Of a stretch of 64,000 bases of DNA, positions 6,586-15,090 are shown piece after piece. Each line of letters starts with the position of its first letter. The first letter of the stretch is position 1. The position numbers and the translations under genes are program-made. The DNA lies in contig JAFXPE010000042.1 of NCBI GenBank assembly GCA_017528205.1, forward strand, positions 16,347 to 80,346, in the 5' to 3' direction. Origin of the DNA: Alphaproteobacteria bacterium (GTDB taxonomy: Bacteria; Pseudomonadota; Alphaproteobacteria; RF32; CAG-239). Below the pieces are notes generated by a model, which was given only the letters and a program-made list of their open reading frames with translations, was not told where the DNA came from and did not search any database.

Positions 6586-9222
6586 TTAAAAATTTGCAAT
6601 TCGCGCCAAAGCTTCTTCAACTTTAGCCTTATTTTCCAGCGCCTCCGCCTGACGGCGTTTTTCTTCAGCCACAACTTTGGCCGGCGCCTTGGCAACAAAC
6701 TCTTGATTGCCGAGTTTACGAGCATATCCGTCCAAGTTTTTATTCAAGGTTTCCAACTCTTTGTTGAGCCGTGCACGCTCTGCCACAAAATCAACAACTC
6801 CCTTGAGCGGAATTAAAATCGTAGCGTCACGACAAACCGTCTGTACCATGTCTTTGCTGATTTCGGTATTGCCAAGCGGCGCCAATTTTTCCAATCGAGC
6901 CAAATTGCAAATAATATTACTTTGCGCAATCAGCGTCGACAAATCGCCATCGGAGGCTTTAACGTATGCCGTAAGTTTTGCCACTGCCGGCAAGTTCATC
7001 GCCGCACGTAAAGAGCGGACGGCAGAAATAAATTCAACCGCTCTGTCAATCACGCGTTTGTCTTCTTCACCGAATACCTCGTGTTGCGGCCATTCCGCTT
7101 TAATCAAATCAACTTCCCGCGTTGTCAGATTATTCCACAACTCAGTTGTAACAAACGGCATAAACGGGTGCAAAATTATCAAAATTCTATCCAAAATCCA
7201 AGCGGATGTTGCTCTTGTTTCGTTGATTTTTTCAGCATTATTGCCATAAAAAATCGGCTTGGTCAATTCGATATACCAATCGCAGAAAGTACCCCAAACA
7301 AACTGATATACCGCATTTGCCGCATCGGAAAAACGATAGTTGTTCAAATTATCGGTAACATTCTTGGTTGCTTCTTTGGCTTTGGCAACAATCCACTTAT
7401 TGATAGGAAATTTGACATTTTTAACATCAAAATCTTTTACCGAATAGCATTCGTTCATTTCGCAAAAACGCGCAGCATTCCATAATTTTGTGGCAAAATT
7501 GCGATACCCTTGAATACGCGAATCTGATAAGTTAATGTCACGTCCCTGAGTCTCTGAAGACGCCATGAAAAAGCGTAAAGCGTCGGCACCATATTTTTCA
7601 ATTGTTTCCATCGGGTCAACGGTATTGCCTTTGGATTTGCTCATTTTACGGCCTTGTTCATCACGAACTAAACCGTGAACATAGCACTTTTTGAACGGTA
7701 CACGCTTCATCATATACATACTCATCATCATCATTCTGGCCACCCAGAAGAAGATGATATCGAATCCCGTAACCAAAACCGAAGTCGGATAAAATGTTTT
7801 CAAATATTCGGTTTGCTCCGGCCAACCCAAAGTTGAAAATGCCCACAAACCGGAAGAAAACCAAGTATCCAACACATCGGTTTCACGACGCAATTCAACG
7901 TGCTTGCCATAATGCTTGTCGGCCGCCGCCTGCGCCTCTTCTTCATTTTCTTCGCAGAAAATTGTTTCATCCGGTCCGTACCAAATCGGCATCTGATGTC
8001 CCCACCACAACTGACGGGAAATACACCATGGCTGAATATTGTTCATCCATTCGAAATAAGTCTTTTCATAAACCGCCGGCACAAATTCCATTTCCTTATC
8101 ATGAACGGCTCTGCGTGCTTCCACCGCCAATTTCGGTGCATCAACAAACCATTGATCGGTCATATACGGTTCAATTACCGCACCGCTTCTGTCGCCGTAC
8201 GGAATCACCATCGGGTGTTCTTCAATTTTTTCCATCAAGCCGAGTTTTTCCAACTCTTCAATGGTTTTAACGCGGGCCTCTTGCGTGGTCATTCCGGCAT
8301 AAGGCGTATTTTCGTTTAAGGTCGCGTTCGGGTTCAAAATATTAATCATCGGCAAATTATGACGTTTGCCAACCTCAAAGTCGTTAAAGTCGTGAGCCGG
8401 CGTAATTTTAACCGCACCGGTTCCCTTTTCCGGATCGGCATGGTCATCAGCAATAATCGGAATAACTCTATTGGCAATCGGCAAAATGCAGTTCTTGCCG
8501 ATAAGATGCTTCAATTTCGGATTATCCTTGGAAACCGCAACCGCCGTATCGCCGAACATGGTTTCCGGACGAGTGGTAGCAATATGGATAAATTCGTTCG
8601 GGTTATCTTCCAACGGATACTTGTAATAATACATTTTGCCGACTGTTTCCTTTTGTACCACTTCCAAATCGGAAACCGCTGTTTCTAATGCAGGATCCCA
8701 GTTTACTAACTTTTTGGCTTTATAAATCAAGCCGTCTTTATAAAGTGAAACGAAAATCTTGCGAACCGCACGAGACAAACCTTCATCCATAGTAAAGCGT
8801 TCGCGACTCCAATCACACGAAGCGCCTAAGCGGCGTAGTTGTTTGCAAATTGTGCCGCCGGATTGTTTTTTCCATTCCCAAACGGTTTCGATAAACTTTT
8901 CGCGACCTAAATCGTGACGTGTCAGGCCTTCTTTTGCTAAATTGCGTTCGACCACCATTTGCGTGGCGATACCGGCGTGATCTGTTCCCGGTTGCCATAA
9001 CACTTTTTTGCCCAGCATACGATTGTAGCGAATTAAAATATCTTGCAAAGTGTTATCCAACGCATGTCCCATATGCAAAACGCCGGTTACGTTCGGCGGC
9101 GGAATCACAATGGCAAATGCCTCTTTATCTGAACGCATATCCGGTTGAAACACACCGGAATTTTCCCATTTTTCATAAATTTTTTCTTCAAAATCCTGCG
9201 GATTATAATTTTTTTCTAACAT
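6586..9222 (-). CDS. valS: valyl-tRNA synthetase
   Basis: This class I synthetase charges tRNA-Val and edits mischarged threonine. The 878-residue product has all landmarks: PPPNVTGVLHMGHAL containing the HIGH-type signature near residue 45, the CP1 editing domain, the KMSKS loop (GRKMSKSKGNTVDP) near residue 525 and a C-terminal coiled-coil arm (LNKELETLNKNLDGYARKL). I prefer the ATG at 9222, which has GGAAAG upstream; an ATG at 9234 lacks a ribosome site. It follows the PopZ-like gene after about 65 bp, an order known from many alphaproteobacteria. Confidence 0.96.
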   Translation of the reverse strand: MLEKNYNPQDFEEKIYEKWENSGVFQPDMRSDKEAFAIVIPPPNVTGVLHMGHALDNTLQDILIRYNRMLGKKVLWQPGTDHAGIATQMVVERNLAKEGLTRHDLGREKFIETVWEWKKQSGGTICKQLRRLGASCDWSRERFTMDEGLSRAVRKIFVSLYKDGLIYKAKKLVNWDPALETAVSDLEVVQKETVGKMYYYKYPLEDNPNEFIHIATTRPETMFGDTAVAVSKDNPKLKHLIGKNCILPIANRVIPIIADDHADPEKGTGAVKITPAHDFNDFEVGKRHNLPMINILNPNATLNENTPYAGMTTQEARVKTIEELEKLGLMEKIEEHPMVIPYGDRSGAVIEPYMTDQWFVDAPKLAVEARRAVHDKEMEFVPAVYEKTYFEWMNNIQPWCISRQLWWGHQMPIWYGPDETIFCEENEEEAQAAADKHYGKHVELRRETDVLDTWFSSGLWAFSTLGWPEQTEYLKTFYPTSVLVTGFDIIFFWVARMMMMSMYMMKRVPFKKCYVHGLVRDEQGRKMSKSKGNTVDPMETIEKYGADALRFFMASSETQGRDINLSDSRIQGYRNFATKLWNAARFCEMNECYSVKDFDVKNVKFPINKWIVAKAKEATKNVTDNLNNYRFSDAANAVYQFVWGTFCDWYIELTKPIFYGNNAEKINETRATSAWILDRILIILHPFMPFVTTELWNNLTTREVDLIKAEWPQHEVFGEEDKRVIDRAVEFISAVRSLRAAMNLPAVAKLTAYVKASDGDLSTLIAQSNIICNLARLEKLAPLGNTEISKDMVQTVCRDATILIPLKGVVDFVAERARLNKELETLNKNLDGYARKLGNQEFVAKAPAKVVAEEKRRQAEALENKAKVEEALARIANF

Positions 9223-9286
9223 TTTTCTTTCCATTGTTAAATTGTTGCGCGTAATTGACTGATTTAAAAGGGAGGAAGAAACCTTT

Positions 9287-9583
9287 TCAGGCTTTGTTTT
9301 CTTCCTTTACGCGCACTCGACCGACCTCAAGGGAGTTCGACTTAAAGTAATTTCTGTATTTTTTCATCATTTTTTTGGCCACGTCATCAAAGCTCCAAAC
9401 GCCGAGTTTATACGGTATATCCTCGCGTTTTACCAGCATTTTTTTAGATAATACGAACACCTCATCTTCCGTTTTTTTTGCCGGATAAAACGATTTGAAA
9501 TAAGCCTTTCTTTCTTTTTCCATAATCGCTTCACGGATGCTTTTTAAGATGTCATCCATTGACGCTTCTTCGGTATTATTCAT
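9287..9583 (-). CDS. short PopZ-like (DUF2497) protein
   Basis: The N-terminus contains EEASMDDILKSIREAIMEKE, the hallmark of DUF2497 proteins, whose best-known member is the polar organising protein PopZ of Caulobacter (typical motif S-M-E-E-I-L-A-S-I-R). Position directly upstream of valS is the usual place for this family in alphaproteobacteria. At 98 residues it is shorter than typical members. The proline-rich acidic linker is missing and the C-terminal oligomerisation helices are replaced by a basic segment (VAKKMMKKYRNYFK). It may therefore be a reduced form with altered scaffold function. The ATG at 9583 is chosen because the longer frame starts with a TTG that overlaps the upstream intergenic region. 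Confidence 0.7.
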   Translation of the reverse strand: MNNTEEASMDDILKSIREAIMEKERKAYFKSFYPAKKTEDEVFVLSKKMLVKREDIPYKLGVWSFDDVAKKMMKKYRNYFKSNSLEVGRVRVKEENKA

Positions 9584-9704
9584 AAATTCACGCCCCAAAT
9601 TCGAATCTAACTTAGGGCATATTAACAAAAGATATTTGATTTCGCAACAATTTTTATCTGCTTATTCCAAGAAAAAACAGGCAATTGAAACGATGGCAAT
9701 TTTG

Positions 9705-9733
9705 TTGACAATATCCGTGAATTTTGCTACCTT
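9705..9733 (+). promoter_or_regulatory. predicted sigma-70 promoter of the serpin gene
   Basis: TTGACA at 9705-9710 is a perfect -35 hexamer. It is separated by exactly 17 bp from TACCTT at 9728-9733, a reasonable -10. Transcription would start about 25-30 bp before the serpin start codon at 9768. Confidence 0.65.
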
Positions 9734-9767
9734 AGCCATGCTTTATATTTTGAGGGAGTGTTTAAGT

Positions 9768-10961
9768 ATGTTTTGCAAATTATTTCGTTTGTCGGTCGCA
9801 TTCTGCTTTTGTTTGCTAACCTTTTTTCCGCAAAGTTCGCGTGCTGCCGAAAATTCCTCAGTAAGCGACGAGCAATTAAACCTGTCGCTTCATCTGTTGA
9901 AAGCTAAAATGAAGAATGCCAAGGGAAATTTTGTGTTGTCACCAATGTCAGTATACATGGCTACTGACCTGTTGGCAAACGGTGCCGGAGGAGAAACTTT
10001 GAAAAAATTGCAAAAGTTGATTTTGAGCCCTCTCGGCAATGTGTCTTTGACCGAAATCAACCAGGCAATAAGCGAATATATGCAAAACCTTTCGCCGGCG
10101 ATTAAAATCAATAATTCGGTGTGGGGCAATGATTTCCGACCGGAATATATTCAATCGGTTGAAGCTTTGGGAGCAGAATCGCACGATTTGCCGCAAAACA
10201 CGCAAACCATTAACGAATGGATAGAGAATAAAACTAAAGGTAAAATCAAAAATGTTTTGCAACCTCAAGCCACGGATATCGGCGACTTTTATTTGGTCAA
10301 TACGGTTTATTTTAATGATAAATGGGAAAATATTTTCGTTAAACAAGCCACCAAACTCAAACCTTTCTACGATTTAGATGCCGCAAAGCCGACATCAGTT
10401 TATATGATGTACAATTACAACGGAGCCGAATATTACGAAAATGATAAGTTTCAGGCCATCAGAATGCGGTATCAACGTTACGGTAAAGTTCGTGCCAATC
10501 ATATCGACATTATTTTGCCGCGCGAAGGAATCGATTTCCGAAAATTTGTTAGTTCGTTGAAATTGCAAGAATTAAAAGTGCCTTATAACAGTTATGATGA
10601 CAGCAATATAGACGTGAGAATCTATCTTCCGCGTTTTGAAGTGAATTACAAAACTCCGTTGAATGCTTGGTTTAAGGCCGGAGGGATTCCGCTTTTTCGA
10701 GAGGATAATCCCGACCTTTCGGCAATGAGCAACATCCCGCATTATGTTAAAAACATTATTCATCAAGCCAATATCAGAGTTGATGAAGAAGGTACCGAAG
10801 CGGCGGCCGCCACAGTTTTCGAAGGAGCAGCTTATGGAGCGATGATGCCTCGGGAAAGACAAGAAAAAATATTCAATGCCAATCGGCCGTTTATTTTTAT
10901 TTTGAACGACGGCTTGTTCATCGGTGCATTTATTAAGGGAGGCAGGTTGGAGGCAAAATAG
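9768..10961 (+). CDS. secreted serpin (serine protease inhibitor)
   Basis: Starting at the ATG at 9768 (GAGGGAG upstream) gives a 397-residue protein with a signal peptide (MFCKLFRLSVAFCFCLLTFFPQSSRA) and a complete serpin fold of normal length. Diagnostic segments include NFVLSPMSVYMATDLLANGAGGETLKKL, TINEWIENKTKGKIKNVL, LVNTVYFNDKWE and the C-terminal FNANRPFIFILND. The reactive-centre hinge EEGTEAAAAT is canonical for inhibitory serpins, so loop insertion should work. Counting from the hinge, P1 falls on Tyr in FEGAAY-GAMMP, suggesting chymotrypsin- or elastase-like targets, though that register is an inference. Export suggests action on host or competitor proteases, or protection of the envelope. 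It lies alone on the plus strand between the PopZ-like and tolC genes. Confidence 0.94.
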   Translation: MFCKLFRLSVAFCFCLLTFFPQSSRAAENSSVSDEQLNLSLHLLKAKMKNAKGNFVLSPMSVYMATDLLANGAGGETLKKLQKLILSPLGNVSLTEINQAISEYMQNLSPAIKINNSVWGNDFRPEYIQSVEALGAESHDLPQNTQTINEWIENKTKGKIKNVLQPQATDIGDFYLVNTVYFNDKWENIFVKQATKLKPFYDLDAAKPTSVYMMYNYNGAEYYENDKFQAIRMRYQRYGKVRANHIDIILPREGIDFRKFVSSLKLQELKVPYNSYDDSNIDVRIYLPRFEVNYKTPLNAWFKAGGIPLFREDNPDLSAMSNIPHYVKNIIHQANIRVDEEGTEAAAATVFEGAAYGAMMPRERQEKIFNANRPFIFILNDGLFIGAFIKGGRLEAK

Positions 10962-10990
10962 AAATGCCCGAACAAGTCGGGCATTTTATC
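10962..10990. terminator. bidirectional terminator between serpin and tolC
   Basis: A perfect 10-bp stem (AAATGCCCGA at 10962-10971 and TCGGGCATTT at 10977-10986) with a 5-base loop follows directly on the serpin stop codon. A/T-rich flanks on both sides let it serve the convergent tolC gene as well. Confidence 0.85.
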
Positions 10991-11007
10991 TCTTTTAAAG
11001 CTGTTTA

Positions 11008-12369
11008 CTAATCGTCAATCGATAAGCTCAACCACTTACCTCTGGTGTTGCGATAAGTAGCCTCGGCATCGTAATAATTTACGTTTAAGCCGAGTTTTTT
11101 AGCCGTCAATTTTCCCATAGATTGCAACAAGTGTAAACCGGAAACGTAATAATCGTGACGTGCCTTAACTTCATTAACTTGAGAAATCAATAAAGTCTGA
11201 TAAGCATTCAGCACATCCAAAACCGTGCGGTTTCCTAAAGATTCTTCTTTTTGCGTGCCTTCCAAAGCAATAGCAGAAGCCTTAACTTGTTCACTGATGG
11301 AAGCGATGCTTGATTTGTTTGCCTGCATTGTTGCCCAATTAGCCGTAATTCCGGAAACAACCTGACGTTCAGCTTCTCGCAACTTTTCTTGGGCTTCCCA
11401 ACGTTGATATTTACTCTTGCGAATGTTGGCGCGAGTCGCACCGCCGGTATAAAGAGGCACATTCATATTTACCGTATATTCCGTACTGTAAGTGGAAGGA
11501 TCACGTCCGGTAAAAGTAGAAGTTTTGCTGCGACCGGTTGTGGCATTAAATGTTACTTCCGGCAACAAAGCGCCTTCTTTGCTTTTAACGTTATATTTGG
11601 CGGCTTTGAGCGCCTTTTGGGCCGCGATTAAGCTGTAGTTGTTTTCTTTGGCATATGCCATGGCTTCATCCACTTCGGTCGGAAAATACTTTTGCAGATT
11701 TTCCGGAAAGTGAACATCCTCCGGCAACTTGCCGACAATTCGCATATAAGTATCACGCGAGGTGGCCAAATTGCCTTCTGCCGAAACCAATTCCGACTGC
11801 GCTTGCGCATAACTGGCACGCGATTGTGCCACATCGGTACGCGTAACTTCGCCCACATTGTAACGTGCCATAGTTTCATCAAGTTGCTTTTTCAAAAGAT
11901 TTTCATTATTTTTCTGTAACTTGACAATTGCTTCATCACGCACCACATCTAAATACGCTGCAGATGCATCCAACAACACTTCCTGCTCCACCGCATACAA
12001 GTTGGCAATTCCGGCCTTAGCCCTATGGTCTGCCGCCTTTACGCCGTTATAAGTTTGGCCACCGCTGAAGATTGACTGTTGCACCATACCTTTATACTGC
12101 TTGGTATATCCGTCTCTTGTCGGATTGCCAACAGTGTGTGAGTGGCTGTCACCATAGCTGGCACCGACGCTGACTGTCGGCAAGAATCCGGAACGCGCCA
12201 AAGCCGCATCTTCGTTGATTGCACCGCTGCTTGCCCGTTGTCCGTGCAAAGTAGGATTGGTGTTATAAGCGTCCGTCATGGCATCAAAAATCGTTTCCGC
12301 CGTTGCCGGAAAACTTATCAACAAGCTGACCGTTGCGGTTAAAATCAAAGTCAAGTTACTGTTTTTCAT
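11008..12369 (-). CDS. tolC: TolC-family outer membrane efflux/secretion channel
   Basis: The 453-residue protein has a signal peptide (MKNSNLTLILTATVSLLISFPATA) followed by the two-fold repeated TolC architecture: helical hairpins and beta segments such as LARSGFLPTVSVGASYGDS, DVAQSRASYAQAQSELVSAEG and, in the second half, EGALLPEVTFNATTG and NRTVLDVLNAYQTLLISQ. TolC trimers form the outer-membrane exit duct for type I secretion and RND efflux. In many alphaproteobacteria tolC lies next to the PopZ-like gene and valS, as here, except that a serpin now separates them. AAGGAAAGAG upstream supports the start. The partner pump or ABC exporter is not in this window. Confidence 0.93.
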   Translation of the reverse strand: MKNSNLTLILTATVSLLISFPATAETIFDAMTDAYNTNPTLHGQRASSGAINEDAALARSGFLPTVSVGASYGDSHSHTVGNPTRDGYTKQYKGMVQQSIFSGGQTYNGVKAADHRAKAGIANLYAVEQEVLLDASAAYLDVVRDEAIVKLQKNNENLLKKQLDETMARYNVGEVTRTDVAQSRASYAQAQSELVSAEGNLATSRDTYMRIVGKLPEDVHFPENLQKYFPTEVDEAMAYAKENNYSLIAAQKALKAAKYNVKSKEGALLPEVTFNATTGRSKTSTFTGRDPSTYSTEYTVNMNVPLYTGGATRANIRKSKYQRWEAQEKLREAERQVVSGITANWATMQANKSSIASISEQVKASAIALEGTQKEESLGNRTVLDVLNAYQTLLISQVNEVKARHDYYVSGLHLLQSMGKLTAKKLGLNVNYYDAEATYRNTRGKWLSLSIDD

Positions 12370-12557
12370 TACGTTCTCTTTCCTTTTTCGTGTTTATAAA
12401 GCATTTTATAAAACAATTTCAAAAAAAATAAATGATAAGTTAAAAGTTATCTTCAATTTATAAATAATAGTGCTATATTGTTAAATAAATTTCAATCTAT
12501 TTCAAATATATTTCGGTACAAACCGGTATGTTTGCAAAATATTATGGGAGATAAATT

Positions 12558-15020
12558 GTGAAAGAAAATAAAAATACGGTCAACGAAGTCGACTACGCCA
12601 GATTAAAGCTCTCTATCGAGCACTACATTAAATATTTTATCGGCAAGCGCACTTGCGAAATCACCAAAGAAGAAGCCTTCACGGTTATAGCTCTTGCCGT
12701 GCGGGAATTTGCCATGGATAAAATGTATGAAACCATTGCTCGCTACAATGTAGTAGGTTCAAAACGCATTTATTATCTTTCCATTGAATATCTTATCGGG
12801 CGCTCGCTCGAAAATAACCTCTATAACTTGGGGCTGTATGATATTTTAAAGGAAATTAAAATTGACGGTTGGCCGGATTTGTCGCTGGAAGAAATTTTTG
12901 ACGCCGAGTATGATCCGGCACTCGGTAACGGCGGTTTGGGACGCTTGGCGGCCGATTATTTGGACTCCATGGCTTCGCTCGGTATTCCGGGGTTCGGTTA
13001 CGGCATCAACTATCAATTCGGACTGTTTAAGCAAAAATTTGAAAACGGATACCAAATAGAGCAAGCCGACAGTTGGTTGGAAGAAAATTCACCGTGGCAA
13101 TTTGCCCGCTATGACCGTACGGTTACCATTCCTATCGGCGGCCATGTCGAAATGTATACCAAACCGAACGGCAAAGTCGGATATATTTGGGCCGACACGC
13201 ATAGATTGTACGGCGTGCCGTACGATTTTCCGATTGTCGGATATGACGGCAAGTCGGTAAACTATTTACGCCTCTTCTCAGCCAAAACTGATGAAGAGTT
13301 GGATTTGAACATCTTCAACAGCGGCGGCTATATGGAAGCAGTGCGTGATAAAATTCGCACCGAAACCATTTCTAAAGTGTTGTATCCGTCGGATAACGTA
13401 ATTTCCGGCAAGGAATTGCGTTTAACTCAGCAATATTTCTTCGTTTCTTGCGCCATTCAGGACATTATTCGGCGTTTTATGGAAAAAAGCAACGATTTCA
13501 ATAAACTTCCGGATTATGTCTGCATTCAACTTAATGACACACATCCGGCATTGGCAATTGTGGAGCTTATGCGTCAACTTTTGGATGTTTACAATCAGGA
13601 ATGGGACGACTCTTGGAATATTGTTACCAAAGTTTTTGCCTACACCAACCACACTCTGTTGCCGGAAGCTTTGGAAAAATGGAGCAGCAATATTGTCGGG
13701 CGCATTTTGCCGCGTCACTTGCAGATTATATACGAAATCAATCGCCGCTTTATGGAATTTGCACGTAGCAAGTTCGGTAACGATTCATACAAACTCGGCA
13801 AAGTGGCAATTGTTGACGGCGAAGGCGATGCACAGGTTATTCGCATGGCGAATCTGTCGATTGTCGGCTCGTTCTCAGTTAACGGCGTGGCTAAGTTACA
13901 TTCCGAATTGGTGAAAAATTCATTAGTGCCGGAATTTTATGAATTGTGGCCGGAAAAATTCCGCAACGTTACCAACGGTATTACTCCGCGTCGCTGGCTG
14001 TTGCACGCCAATCACCCGTTAGCACAACTAATTTGCGATAAAATCGGTAAAGATTGGATTGTCAACCTTGATTTGTTGCGCTCACTCGAAAAATATACGG
14101 AAGACAAAACTTTCATTAAGCGTTTTCGAGAAATCAAACGCACCAATAAAAAGCGTTTGGTACAAAATGTTTATAAAGCCACACGCATTATGGTTAATCC
14201 GGACAGTATGTATATTGTTCACGCCAAGCGTATTCATGAATACAAGCGTCAGTTGATGACCATTTTACAGGTTATTGGCGATTATTTGGCTTTGGTTAAC
14301 GACCATGTGCGTCCGATTCATGCAAAAACTTATATTTTTGCCGGTAAAGCCGCACCGTCTTATTCTTTGGCTAAACTCATCATTAAGTTGATTAACAATG
14401 TGGCCGAGGTTATAAACAATGATCCGCGAGTTGACGATTTGCTCAAGGTGGTGTTTATCCCGGATTATAAAGTATCGGTTGCCGAATATCTGATTCCGGC
14501 GGCGGATTTAAGTTGCCAAATTTCCACGGCCGGATTTGAAGCTTCGGGAACCAGCAATATGAAATTTGCCTTAAACGCGGCCATGACCATCGGCACTTAT
14601 GACGGCGCCAACATTGAAATCAGAGAAGCCGTGGGAGCCGAAAACTTTTATTTGTTCGGCTTAACCGAAGATGAAATTCGGCGTCGGCGCATGACATACA
14701 ATCCGCGCGAAATATATGAAAATTCCGAGTATATTAAGCGCATTTTGAACGCCGTAAATTCCACCATGTTCGCCGATGCAAATTATCCGCAACAGTTCAG
14801 TCCGATTATTGATTTGCTCTTGAATAGCGACTACTATTTCATTTTGGCGGATTTGGAAGACTTTAATAAGACCCTTCATCAGGCAGAAAAAGATTATTGC
14901 GATAAAGACGCTTGGGCCAAGAAAGCCTTGCTGAACGTGGCGCGTATCGGATATTTTTCAAGCGACCGCTCGGTTATGGAATATGCCAAAGATATTTGGA
15001 ATTTAAAGCCGGTGGAATAA
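12558..15020 (+). CDS. glgP: glycogen/starch phosphorylase
   Basis: Glycogen phosphorylase releases glucose-1-phosphate from alpha-1,4-glucans using pyridoxal phosphate. The 820-residue protein is of normal length. It begins with a GTG preceded by GGGAG. Clear family blocks include EYLIGRSLENNLYNLGLYD, DPALGNGGLGRLAADYLDSMASL, KVFAYTNHTLLPEALEKWS, NVTNGITPRRWL and the PLP-lysine region STAGFEASGTSNMKFALNAA. No other glycogen gene (glgA, glgB, glgC, glgX) is adjacent; the gene stands alone between the tolC promoter region and a terminator. The ~188-bp upstream gap is AT-rich and shared with divergent tolC. Confidence 0.97.
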   Translation: MKENKNTVNEVDYARLKLSIEHYIKYFIGKRTCEITKEEAFTVIALAVREFAMDKMYETIARYNVVGSKRIYYLSIEYLIGRSLENNLYNLGLYDILKEIKIDGWPDLSLEEIFDAEYDPALGNGGLGRLAADYLDSMASLGIPGFGYGINYQFGLFKQKFENGYQIEQADSWLEENSPWQFARYDRTVTIPIGGHVEMYTKPNGKVGYIWADTHRLYGVPYDFPIVGYDGKSVNYLRLFSAKTDEELDLNIFNSGGYMEAVRDKIRTETISKVLYPSDNVISGKELRLTQQYFFVSCAIQDIIRRFMEKSNDFNKLPDYVCIQLNDTHPALAIVELMRQLLDVYNQEWDDSWNIVTKVFAYTNHTLLPEALEKWSSNIVGRILPRHLQIIYEINRRFMEFARSKFGNDSYKLGKVAIVDGEGDAQVIRMANLSIVGSFSVNGVAKLHSELVKNSLVPEFYELWPEKFRNVTNGITPRRWLLHANHPLAQLICDKIGKDWIVNLDLLRSLEKYTEDKTFIKRFREIKRTNKKRLVQNVYKATRIMVNPDSMYIVHAKRIHEYKRQLMTILQVIGDYLALVNDHVRPIHAKTYIFAGKAAPSYSLAKLIIKLINNVAEVINNDPRVDDLLKVVFIPDYKVSVAEYLIPAADLSCQISTAGFEASGTSNMKFALNAAMTIGTYDGANIEIREAVGAENFYLFGLTEDEIRRRRMTYNPREIYENSEYIKRILNAVNSTMFADANYPQQFSPIIDLLLNSDYYFILADLEDFNKTLHQAEKDYCDKDAWAKKALLNVARIGYFSSDRSVMEYAKDIWNLKPVE

Positions 15021-15037
15021 CATCGTAAAGACATAAC

Positions 15038-15075
15038 AAAAAAAACGGTCACCTAAACGGCGGCCGTTTTTTTAT
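15038..15075. terminator. terminator downstream of glgP (and lon)
   Basis: An A-run and ACGGTC arm near 15040-15050 pairs with GGCCGTTTTTTT at 15062-15073, with one non-Watson-Crick pair, then a T-run on the plus strand and, in reverse, on the minus strand. It lies between convergent glgP and lon. Confidence 0.75.
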
Positions 15076-15090
15076 GCTTAATATTATATA

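Noticed and set aside
9537..9767. Extended N-terminus of the serpin back to 9537
   Set aside because: It would overlap the PopZ-like gene, cross the promoter and hide the signal peptide; the ATG at 9768 is better.
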